DNA of 64,000 bases, from contig WRLF01000012.1 in assembly GCA_009777735.1 (NCBI GenBank), positions 1 to 64,000 of the forward strand, written 5' to 3'. The notes beneath the pieces were generated by a model. That model made no database searches. It had not been told where the DNA came from and worked only from the letters and a program-made list of their open reading frames with translations. This DNA is from Treponema sp. (GTDB taxonomy: Bacteria; Spirochaetota; Spirochaetia; Treponematales; Breznakiellaceae). The position numbers were made by a program, and so were the translations under genes. Below are positions 49,168-56,921 of this stretch, one piece after another; the first letter of the stretch is position 1; the number at the start of each line of letters is the position of its first letter.

Positions 49168-50615
49168 TGAAACATAATGATAAAGAACTATATTATAACC
49201 GCGATACATTGTACACAGAAGTTTGGGAATATACCACACTAAAACTGTGCAGGCAATATGGGGTTTCCCTTTCGGCGCTGGAAAACGCCTGTAAAATACT
49301 GAATGTTCCCCGCCCTTCCACCAATTATTGGATGAAAAAAGAATTGGGGAGAGCTCCGCCGCCACCTGTATTGCCTCCATTTGATAACCCGCCGCGTCTG
49401 CCCATCCGTCTGCGAAAGATAAAGGAAGATACTAATCCATTGCCCGATAAAAAACCCCAGTCAAAGAAGCCAGAGACAAAACCCAAGCCAAACAAAAAAC
49501 AAGCGAAGATAGAACAAGTCGTTTTACCAGTTGAAGCAGACAGTGAAAACGAACCCATACAAAAAACAACCAAAAGCAGGAAAACACCATTTTTCAAATG
49601 GAAAGATATCGTCCCCCAAGAGGGGGTAGAATTACCGCAGGCTTTTGAAGATGCTGTCAGGCTTATAGAAAAGGAAACCTTGCCGGAAATGGCAATAACC
49701 ATACCTCAAAGAACCGAAGATGAACATACCTTAATAAAAAACACCCGTTTTGCTCTTGAAAAAAAGATGAATAATCATAAAGTCTTCTCTTCAACGAATA
49801 CATATGGGCGGATTCGATTTTATGGAAAAGATCTTTTTTATATTGATGTGGGAAAAAATTCTGTACAACGGGCATTGAGTATTCTTCAGGCTCTCTGTGA
49901 TGCCTTTGAAAAGCGGGGCTTTGATATTGTAAGTGAATGGAATGAAAACAGCAGGGATGGCTATAATTATGTAGTAATAATGGGAGAAAAAATCGCTTTT
50001 TCAATTACGGAAAGTTCTAAAAAAGTACAGATAGAAAAAAATGAAAAGCATACTTATTTAGACTATGAACATATTCTGACAGGAAGATTAACATTGCAAA
50101 ATGTACATCCTCCATATAAAACAGGAGGTCAATACCGGTGGAACGATACAAATTATTCTACTTTGGAAGAAAAATTGAATGATTTTGTTGCAGGATGCAT
50201 ATTTGCTTCCGCCTGGGAGAAAGAAAATGAAGCACAGAGAAAAAAAAGAGAAGAAGAGTGGAAGCAACGGGAGGCAATAAGAAAAGAAAATGAACGGCTT
50301 GCGCGGATTGAAAAACAGCGAATAGAAAATTTTAAAAAAGCTACCGAATATTGGGAACACTATCAGAGCATGAAGGCGTTTTTGGCAATGGTTAGGAAAT
50401 CCTATAGAAAATCAGCAAATAAGAATAATGACACGGCACGATGGATACAATGGGCCAGAGAATATTTAACAAAATACAAGTCCAAGTGTGAAAATTTGGT
50501 GCGGTATGAGGTCGAAGAATATAAAGAAGAAACAAGAAGTTTCGTTCAAACATATAATATACCACAGGAAGAACCGTATAACTACTGGAAAAAACCCTGG
50601 TATCTAAAGCGATAA
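49167..50615 (+). CDS. Uncharacterised HTH / coiled-coil protein in a restriction island
   Basis: 482 aa. The N-terminus has a helix-turn-helix-like block: LYTEVWEYTTLKLCRQYGVS, ALENACKILNVPRPSTNYW (about residues 15-55), seen in a broad group of unannotated bacterial proteins. A Pro/Lys-rich linker (about 60-130) follows, then a mixed domain (about 170-330; RALSILQALCDAFEKRGFDI) and a long charged coiled coil (about 345-430; KKREEEWKQREAIRKENERL) with a C-terminal helical part. I know of no assigned function. Its place between S-like and M subunits, coupled to the former by TAATG, suggests DNA-related regulation or defence. Confidence 0.7.
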   Translation: MKHNDKELYYNRDTLYTEVWEYTTLKLCRQYGVSLSALENACKILNVPRPSTNYWMKKELGRAPPPPVLPPFDNPPRLPIRLRKIKEDTNPLPDKKPQSKKPETKPKPNKKQAKIEQVVLPVEADSENEPIQKTTKSRKTPFFKWKDIVPQEGVELPQAFEDAVRLIEKETLPEMAITIPQRTEDEHTLIKNTRFALEKKMNNHKVFSSTNTYGRIRFYGKDLFYIDVGKNSVQRALSILQALCDAFEKRGFDIVSEWNENSRDGYNYVVIMGEKIAFSITESSKKVQIEKNEKHTYLDYEHILTGRLTLQNVHPPYKTGGQYRWNDTNYSTLEEKLNDFVAGCIFASAWEKENEAQRKKREEEWKQREAIRKENERLARIEKQRIENFKKATEYWEHYQSMKAFLAMVRKSYRKSANKNNDTARWIQWAREYLTKYKSKCENLVRYEVEEYKEETRSFVQTYNIPQEEPYNYWKKPWYLKR

Positions 50616-50634
50616 AATTAAGATAGGAGTTATT

Positions 50635-52200
50635 ATGACCACCAGAAGAGACATTGAAAACGCCCTCATGCGGGGAGCAGATTCCCTGCGGGATACCCTG
50701 GATGCGGCAAACTACAAAGATTATGTATTGCCCATAATGTTCTTTAAGTACCTGTGCGATTCCTATCTGGATGAACTGGAAAAATTAGCCAAGCAATACC
50801 CCGATACCCAGCGTTTCAATCGACAGAAACGCTATCTTGCTTTTACAGTCGCTGAGGAAGCATCGTTTGCTAAACTGTTTGAACAGCGAAATAGCCAAAA
50901 CCTGGGGCAGCTTATCAATACCACGCTGCGAAAAATTGAAGATGACAATCATCAGCAGTTAGCCGGAGTGCTTTCTGCGGTGGACTATAACAGCGAAACA
51001 AATCTGGGAAATAGGAATCACCGCAATGCCATACTCCGGGACCTGCTTGAGGATTTTGTCAATCTTGATCTGCGGCCTTCGCAGATTGAGGTCAAAGAAA
51101 ACCAAATCCCTGCCGACGTTATCGGCGATGCCTATGAGTACATGATCGGCGAATTTGCCGGCATGGCGGGGAAAAAGGCAGGTTCATTTTACACTCCGGC
51201 GGCTGTCTCGGAAATCATGGCCCGTATAATGGATGCTAAAACCGGCGAGCGTATTTACGATCCCACCTGCGGCTCAGGTTCCCTGCTTATCAAGGCGGCT
51301 AAACGGCTGGATAAAACCAACATGACCATTTACGGCCAGGAAGTCAACGGTTCATCGGTGTCAATGGCAAAAATGAATATGTTTATTCACCAGATTAACG
51401 ATGCCCAGATTGCCTGGGGTGATACGCTGGCTAATCCGCTCTTTCTTGATGCCGACGGCAACCTGATGCTTTTTGATGTCATCGTCGCCAATATGCCCTT
51501 TTCTAAAGACAAGTGGGCGGCGGGTTTTAACACCGGCGGAGAGTCTTCGGGCAAGGGCAGGAAAGAATTCAAAATGGAAGCATCCCTTGACAAGCATCAT
51601 CGTTTTGACTGGTGCGTCCCGCCCGCAAGCAAGGGGGACTGGGCCTTCCTGCTTCACATGATCGCCAGCTGCGCCCCTCATGGCAGAATTGCCGCTGTCG
51701 CCCCGCACGGCGTTCTGTTTCGGGGCGGCGCCGAGGGGATTATCCGCAAACGCGTTATTGATGAAAACCTTCTGGATGCGGTCATCGGCCTGCCGGAAAA
51801 TGTTTTTTTTGGAACCAGTATTCCCGCCTGCATTTTGATTTTCAGGAAAGACCGCAAGAATAAGGATGTGGTATTCATCGATGCCAGTAAAAAAGACAAA
51901 GACGGAAAACTCCGCTACATAAAAGGTAAAAATCAGAATATCCTGGAAGAAAAGCATATCAATGCTATTGTCCAGGCCTGGCAAAAACGGAAAAACAGCA
52001 GCCGCTTTGTCCATGTTGCGTCTCTCAAGGAAATTATAACAAACGATTACAATCTCAATATTCCCCGCTATGTGGATACTTTTGAAGAAGAGGCAATCAT
52101 TGACATTGAGGAAGTCCGGCGGAATATCAAGCGGCTTAAAGGAGAAATCGCCAAAGCCGAGTCGAAAATGGACTGGTATTTGAAGGAATTGGGTTTGTGA
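50635..52200 (+). CDS. hsdM: Type I restriction-modification DNA methyltransferase subunit
   Basis: 521 aa. The N-terminal helical domain (about 1-150) is followed by the MTase core: AdoMet motif IYDPTCGSGSLLIKA (about residue 208) and catalytic motif IV VIVANMPFSKDKW (about residue 285), where the usual NPPF reads NMPF. The C-terminal helices bind HsdS. The enzyme methylates adenine N6 at the site chosen by HsdS. ATG at 50635 follows AGGAG. Its stop overlaps the start of the next gene. Confidence 0.95.
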   Translation: MTTRRDIENALMRGADSLRDTLDAANYKDYVLPIMFFKYLCDSYLDELEKLAKQYPDTQRFNRQKRYLAFTVAEEASFAKLFEQRNSQNLGQLINTTLRKIEDDNHQQLAGVLSAVDYNSETNLGNRNHRNAILRDLLEDFVNLDLRPSQIEVKENQIPADVIGDAYEYMIGEFAGMAGKKAGSFYTPAAVSEIMARIMDAKTGERIYDPTCGSGSLLIKAAKRLDKTNMTIYGQEVNGSSVSMAKMNMFIHQINDAQIAWGDTLANPLFLDADGNLMLFDVIVANMPFSKDKWAAGFNTGGESSGKGRKEFKMEASLDKHHRFDWCVPPASKGDWAFLLHMIASCAPHGRIAAVAPHGVLFRGGAEGIIRKRVIDENLLDAVIGLPENVFFGTSIPACILIFRKDRKNKDVVFIDASKKDKDGKLRYIKGKNQNILEEKHINAIVQAWQKRKNSSRFVHVASLKEIITNDYNLNIPRYVDTFEEEAIIDIEEVRRNIKRLKGEIAKAESKMDWYLKELGL

Positions 52201-52835
52201 ATATTTTTATCAAGTGGATCAGAAAAAAATGGTTAGCGGTTTTGCTTAAAAAAATACATGGTGCCGAAAAAAAATGGTTTAAGCATACATTAAGCAATGC
52301 GGAATTAAACCGGTTTATTGATGAGGCACGAAATGGGAAATCAGGAAATGCTTTAGTTGGAAAAATTTCCTGCAAGACAGTAAAGAAAATAAAATGGCTC
52401 ATTGGAGCTAATATTACAAAAATTATTCTTGAAAGCTCGGCTGTTATCCATGCAGAAAAGAATGCAAGACATCAGCTCAGAAAGGATGATATTATTAAAC
52501 GTACTGAGGTAATCAATAATCCCATAAATGTGATAAAATCATCCCGAAAAAACAGAGGAAGCCCCGTTCTCTTATTTGAAGGATATATTAATGGCCCTTT
52601 AGTTTTTGTTGAGAGTGTACATGTAAAACATGGTGAATTATCTATGATTACCGCATATCGAAAAAAAGAGGCTGGGCAGGGTTCCACTGGTTTAGAAAAC
52701 CCAGGAACATACGTCCGAAACGGGCTGCCTCCTACCCCAACTTTAAGTATAATTCAATCTAAAATAATGTCAACCCCTAAATTGCTGAATACATGTAATT
52801 TTGCTGTAATCTCTGCGAAAAGGATATACGCATGA
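52197..52835 (+). CDS. Nuclease-toxin-like protein (PBECR/EndoU-like) between hsdM and hsdS
   Basis: 212 aa. The middle shows the sequence order of phage-associated Barnase-EndoU-ColicinE5/D-RelE (PBECR) nuclease domains: SAVIHAEKNARHQLRKDDII (conserved His), VINNPINVIKSSRKNRGSP, VLLFEGYINGPLVFVESV and ELSMITAYRKK. The assignment is by pattern only. GTG at 52197 overlaps the hsdM stop; its own stop overlaps the hsdS ATG (ATGA). The region looks AT-richer than hsdM. It may be a toxin-like accessory held in the restriction operon. Confidence 0.55.
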   Translation: MNIFIKWIRKKWLAVLLKKIHGAEKKWFKHTLSNAELNRFIDEARNGKSGNALVGKISCKTVKKIKWLIGANITKIILESSAVIHAEKNARHQLRKDDIIKRTEVINNPINVIKSSRKNRGSPVLLFEGYINGPLVFVESVHVKHGELSMITAYRKKEAGQGSTGLENPGTYVRNGLPPTPTLSIIQSKIMSTPKLLNTCNFAVISAKRIYA

Positions 52836-54100
52836 AAACGGAAGTAAAAAAACGGCTTGAGGCGATAAAGCGGGGGGAAGTGCCGCAGGGGTATAAAAAG
52901 ACAAAAGTTGGTATTGTGCCGGAAGAGTGGGAAGAAGGATTATTGCAAGATGTTTTACATCTCGAAACCCGTCCTGTTCCCAAGCCTGATAAACCCTATT
53001 GGCGGCTGGGACTTCTCAGCCACGCCAAGGGCACTTTTCATGAATTGGTTGAAAACCCTGAAACAGTGCAAATGGACGAACTATATCAAGTAAAAGATAA
53101 AGACCTTGTTGTAAATATAACCTTTGCCTGGGAACACGCAATCGCGCTTGCGGGAAAAAAGGATGAAGGAATGCTGGTTTCACACCGGTTTCCTACTTTT
53201 GTTTTTAAGAAAAAAATGTCCCCGGTTTTTTTTGGGGCAATAGTCATGCAAAAATGGTTCAAAGAACTCCTGGTGAATATTTCCCCCGGAGGCGCTGGAC
53301 GGAATCGGGTCATGAGTAAACCGGCATTTTTAAAACTACCGTGTTTTATTCCTTCCTATTCCGAACAGCAAAAAATCGCAGAGATTATTGGTGTTTGCGA
53401 CAAGGTTATTCAACTAAAGGAAAGTTTGCTTGCGGAAAAACGTAATTTGAAAAAATGGCTTTTGGAAAATTTGCTAAATCCGAATAGGGGTGTGAGGCTG
53501 CCGGGGTTTAAGGGGGAATGGGAGGAGAAAAATCTTTGTGTTCTCTGCAATATTAATTTATCTACCTTGAATGAAAACACAGATAAAAATTTTCAGTTTT
53601 ATTATTTAGATCTATCTTCAGTAAATGATGGAAACATTTCATTTCCAAATGCTCAAATTTCTTTTGAGAATGCGCCGGTAAGAGCCAGGAAGCTATTTAA
53701 GAAAAATGATATTTTAATGAGTACTGTAAGACCTTATCTTCACGGTTTTGCTATAGCTGATTTTGATACCGTTGAATTCGTTGCTTCAACTGGGTTTTGT
53801 ATTTTATCAGCGAAAAAGGGAATATCGCCGTATTTTATTTATTATCAGCTATATTCAAATAAATTGGATATTCAATATAATAATTGTCTGGTAGGAACTA
53901 ACTACCCAGCTCTAAACAGCTCTGATATTGAACGATTAAATTTTTTCATCCCAATGGAGCTTAAAGAACAAGAAGCCATTGCAAACATCCTGTTTCAGGC
54001 AGATGATGAGATTAATTTGCTTGACAAGGAGTTGCTGAAATGGAATATAATGAAGAAAGCCCTAATGCAGGTTTTGCTGATGGGGATTGTGAGGGTGTAA
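52832..54100 (+). CDS. hsdS: Type I restriction specificity subunit
   Basis: 422 aa with two target-recognition halves. First half: KTKVGIVPEEWEEGLLQDVL, conserved end RVMSKPAFLKLPCFIPSYSEQQKIAEII with helix KVIQLKESLLAEKRNLKKWL; second half: GVRLPGFKGEWEEKNL, end YPALNSSDIERLNFFIPM, LKEQEAIANILFQADDEINLL. The helices between halves set spacing of the two parts of the recognition site. The ATG overlaps the previous stop. The DNA site cannot be predicted. Confidence 0.93.
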   Translation: MKTEVKKRLEAIKRGEVPQGYKKTKVGIVPEEWEEGLLQDVLHLETRPVPKPDKPYWRLGLLSHAKGTFHELVENPETVQMDELYQVKDKDLVVNITFAWEHAIALAGKKDEGMLVSHRFPTFVFKKKMSPVFFGAIVMQKWFKELLVNISPGGAGRNRVMSKPAFLKLPCFIPSYSEQQKIAEIIGVCDKVIQLKESLLAEKRNLKKWLLENLLNPNRGVRLPGFKGEWEEKNLCVLCNINLSTLNENTDKNFQFYYLDLSSVNDGNISFPNAQISFENAPVRARKLFKKNDILMSTVRPYLHGFAIADFDTVEFVASTGFCILSAKKGISPYFIYYQLYSNKLDIQYNNCLVGTNYPALNSSDIERLNFFIPMELKEQEAIANILFQADDEINLLDKELLKWNIMKKALMQVLLMGIVRV

Positions 54101-54110
54101 GGAGGATAAT

Positions 54111-55715
54111 ATGTCGGAACCGATGTTTATTTCAGAATTGATAGATAAAATCCAAAGTGGAAACATCAGGATTCCTAGCTTTCAACGGGGGTTTGTTTGG
54201 GATTCTGATAGAGTAGCTCACTTGATGGATTCAATTTTTAAAGGATTTCCGTTTGGATCATTATTGCTCTGGCGAACAAGATCATCTCTTAATAGCGAGA
54301 AAAATCTTGGTCCTTATCAATTACCTACAAGAGATCCTGAGTATCCTATTGACTATATTTTAGATGGTCAACAAAGAGCAACATCAATTTTTGGAGTCTT
54401 TCAAACAAAATTATTGCCGTCTCCAGATTCCGACACTAGTTGCTTTGATATTTATTTTGATCTCATCCAAAGTGATAGCATTCAAGATTCTAATTTTTTA
54501 TATGTTCCTTTGACAGAAATCGATAACAAACGACATTTTCCGCTAAAAATATTATTTAATTCATCAGAATATCGAAATTATTTAAAAAATATGGATGATG
54601 ATATTGCAGAAAAAGTTGACTATTTGTATAAAAAATTTACAACAGCACGTATACCTGTTGAAATATTTAACTCTGATGATAGAAATGCAGTTGCTATAGT
54701 ATTTGAAAGGATTAATAGATTAGGCATTGAATTAGATACTCTTCAGTTATTATCCGCTTGGACATGGAATGAAGATTTTGATTTACAAGAAGAATTTATC
54801 TCGTTATCTGAAGAATTAGAACCCTTTGGATTTAAAGGGGTTGGGGAAGATAGCAATTTAATATTACGTTGTTGTTCTGCGATTATCTCATCAGATGCTT
54901 CTCCCGCTTCTATTATGGAATTAAAAGGCAAAGAGGTAAGAGAAAGATTTAAAGAAATTAAAAAGGGAATATTTGGAGCTATAGATTTTTTGCGCAACTC
55001 ATTAAAAATAGTTAATACAGAACTATTACCATTTTCAACAATTATTGTGCCTCTGTCTGTATTTTTTGCTACAAATTTAGAGCAAGATACTAACCCGTCA
55101 GAATATCAGCAAAATATACTTGTCAAATGGATTTGGAGAACATTTTTTTCAAAAAGATACTCAAAAAGGCTAGAACAGTTAAATCGTGATATTATTGAAA
55201 TAAGAAAATTAAAGAATGGACAAAAATCTTCATTAGGAGATTTTGATGTTGGTATTTCTGATAAATATTTCACAGAAAACCAATTTAACATTACTACCGT
55301 TAATACGAAAACATTTATTCTTTTGTTAGCTAATAATGAGCCTTTGAATTTTATTTCAGGAAGCCCTGTTGCCCTTGATGAAGTATTACGTTCATTTAAT
55401 AAAAAAGAGTTTCATCATGTTTTTCCAAAACAATATTTAAAATCACTTAATGTTAGAAATGATAGAATTAATTGTTTATGTAATTTTGTAATCATAGCAA
55501 AATCAGATAATAATACCCTTGGCGGAAATCCCCCATCAATATACAAGAAATATTTACCGAATAATAAAGAATCAATAAGGTTAATATTAAAAAAAGCACT
55601 ATGTCCAGAAAATATATTTCAAGACGACTATGACAAATTCTTAGAAGATCGTGTCGAAATATTAATTAAACAAGCAAAAAAATTAATGCAATTTGATAAA
55701 AAAACTAGCAAATAA
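54111..55715 (+). CDS. DUF262 + HNH-like (GmrSD-type) protein
   Basis: 534 aa. The N-terminal DUF262 domain has IPSFQRGFVWDSDRVAHLMDSI (about residues 20-40), FPFGSLLLWR and the nucleotide-binding DYILDGQQRATSIFGVF (about residues 82-97). The C-terminus has EFHHVFPKQYLKSL and NNTLGGNPPSIYKKYL, like the DUF1524 HNH nuclease end. This matches GmrS-GmrD type restriction enzymes (as in Brig/SspE-like families) that cut modified DNA. The gene looks distinctly AT-rich, which suggests recent gain. It starts 10 bases after hsdS. Confidence 0.82.
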   Translation: MSEPMFISELIDKIQSGNIRIPSFQRGFVWDSDRVAHLMDSIFKGFPFGSLLLWRTRSSLNSEKNLGPYQLPTRDPEYPIDYILDGQQRATSIFGVFQTKLLPSPDSDTSCFDIYFDLIQSDSIQDSNFLYVPLTEIDNKRHFPLKILFNSSEYRNYLKNMDDDIAEKVDYLYKKFTTARIPVEIFNSDDRNAVAIVFERINRLGIELDTLQLLSAWTWNEDFDLQEEFISLSEELEPFGFKGVGEDSNLILRCCSAIISSDASPASIMELKGKEVRERFKEIKKGIFGAIDFLRNSLKIVNTELLPFSTIIVPLSVFFATNLEQDTNPSEYQQNILVKWIWRTFFSKRYSKRLEQLNRDIIEIRKLKNGQKSSLGDFDVGISDKYFTENQFNITTVNTKTFILLLANNEPLNFISGSPVALDEVLRSFNKKEFHHVFPKQYLKSLNVRNDRINCLCNFVIIAKSDNNTLGGNPPSIYKKYLPNNKESIRLILKKALCPENIFQDDYDKFLEDRVEILIKQAKKLMQFDKKTSK

Positions 55716-55739
55716 TTGTAAACATTACAGGAGGCCACT

Positions 55740-56426
55740 ATGACCTATTTCGGAAAAGGCATTTATTCACTAACAACCGCCGCAAAAATCCTCAAAATGA
55801 ATCCTCAAAAAATGCACCGCTGGATTAAGGGGTATACCTATTATAAGAATACAGAATGCCGTTCTATAAAACCAATTTTCAAGACTGAATTTGATTATGA
55901 TTCTGATGATATGATCATCAGCTTCCTTGACTTGACGGAGTTATTATTTATTAATGCCTTTATCGACTATGATATCAGTATTCAGAAAATAAGAAAAGCA
56001 GCAATTGCCGCATCAAAAATACTTCAAACACGTCACCCCTTTGCTATGCGGAAAATATATACTGACGGTAAATCAATATTTGGAAAAATTGCAGAAGAAG
56101 TAAATGATCCATCTCTTTTAGATCTAATAAATAGCCAATATCAATTTGCGAAAATTATCGAACCAACATTATACAAATGTATAGATTTCAACAAGCATGA
56201 AGAATTTGCAGAAAGATGGTGGCCTTTAGGGAAAAAGATGGGCATAGTACTTGACCCATCTCGAAATATGGGTCAACCCATCCTGAATAAATACAATGTT
56301 AGAACTGAATTGATTTATGAGCTACATAAGACAAACCACAGCATTGATGAAATTAGTGATTGGTATGAGCTTGATAAAAACACAATAGATATGGCTATTA
56401 GCTTTGAAAAAGGCTTAGCTGCATGA
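55740..56426 (+). CDS. DUF433-type antitoxin with N-terminal HTH
   Basis: 228 aa. The N-terminus is a MerR/HTH-like segment (SLTTAAKILKMNPQKMHRWI); the C-terminus shows the DUF433 pattern NMGQPILNKYNVRTELIYEL, HSIDEISDWYELDKNTIDMAI. DUF433 proteins are antitoxins of PIN-like toxins. It starts after AGGAGG and its stop overlaps the start of the toxin gene (ATGA). Like its neighbours it looks AT-rich. Confidence 0.75.
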   Translation: MTYFGKGIYSLTTAAKILKMNPQKMHRWIKGYTYYKNTECRSIKPIFKTEFDYDSDDMIISFLDLTELLFINAFIDYDISIQKIRKAAIAASKILQTRHPFAMRKIYTDGKSIFGKIAEEVNDPSLLDLINSQYQFAKIIEPTLYKCIDFNKHEEFAERWWPLGKKMGIVLDPSRNMGQPILNKYNVRTELIYELHKTNHSIDEISDWYELDKNTIDMAISFEKGLAA

Positions 56427-56818
56427 ACTGTCTATTTGATAACAATATGCCGATAAAACTGGCTAAAACTCTCAGTTTTCTTGAAGGTGATGAGGGTATT
56501 ACTGTAAAGCATCTTAGAGAAAAATATCCTGCCAATACTCCCGATGTTGAATGGATAACAAGTCTGTCAAAAGAAGACGGCTGGTTTATTATAACGCAAG
56601 ACATCCAGATAAGAAACAAGCCTCATGAAAAAAAAGCATGGAAAGAATCCAATATTCCCATTGTATTTCTTCCCAAATCATGGACAAAAGCAGAGCTGTG
56701 GGAAAAAGCCTGGAGACTTATAAAATATTGGCCAAAATTAAAGGATAGTATTATCCATAATAGAAAAACTCAATCTTTTGAATTAACAATCAATGGGAAA
56801 ATAACTGCAATTGAATGA
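56423..56818 (+). CDS. PIN-like (VapC45/DUF5615-type) toxin
   Basis: 131 aa. The fold is marked by acidic residues typical of PIN-like nucleases: LFDNNMPIKLAKTL (Asp about residue 6), NTPDVEWI (about 43) and IITQDIQIRNK (about 58). It should be an RNase held in check by the DUF433 protein just upstream, with which it overlaps by four bases. Its position before hsdR, rather than alone, is unusual. Confidence 0.72.
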   Translation: MNCLFDNNMPIKLAKTLSFLEGDEGITVKHLREKYPANTPDVEWITSLSKEDGWFIITQDIQIRNKPHEKKAWKESNIPIVFLPKSWTKAELWEKAWRLIKYWPKLKDSIIHNRKTQSFELTINGKITAIE

Positions 56819-56847
56819 ATTGGATGTTCAAAGTACGATTTTACCCA

Positions 56848-56903
56848 ACTATTAAGCAATCCTTAATAGTTCAACCGGCAACTGTAAAGGATTACTTTAC
56901 AGT
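56848..56903. repeat. Two tandem perfect palindromes upstream of hsdR
   Basis: Two hairpins of the same size lie 33 bp apart. Copy 1: ACTATTAAG (56848-56856), 5-base loop CAATC, CTTAATAGT (56862-56870). Copy 2: ACTGTAAAG (56881-56889), loop GATTA, CTTTACAGT (56895-56903). Each has a perfect 9-bp stem and is followed by TCAA. The copies differ at paired positions so that pairing is kept (A-T to G-C, T-A to A-T). The second ends eight bases before the hsdR Shine-Dalgarno. They may be operator sites or RNA structures. Confidence 0.8.
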
Positions 56904-56921
56904 TCAATATGGAGGTTGCCC

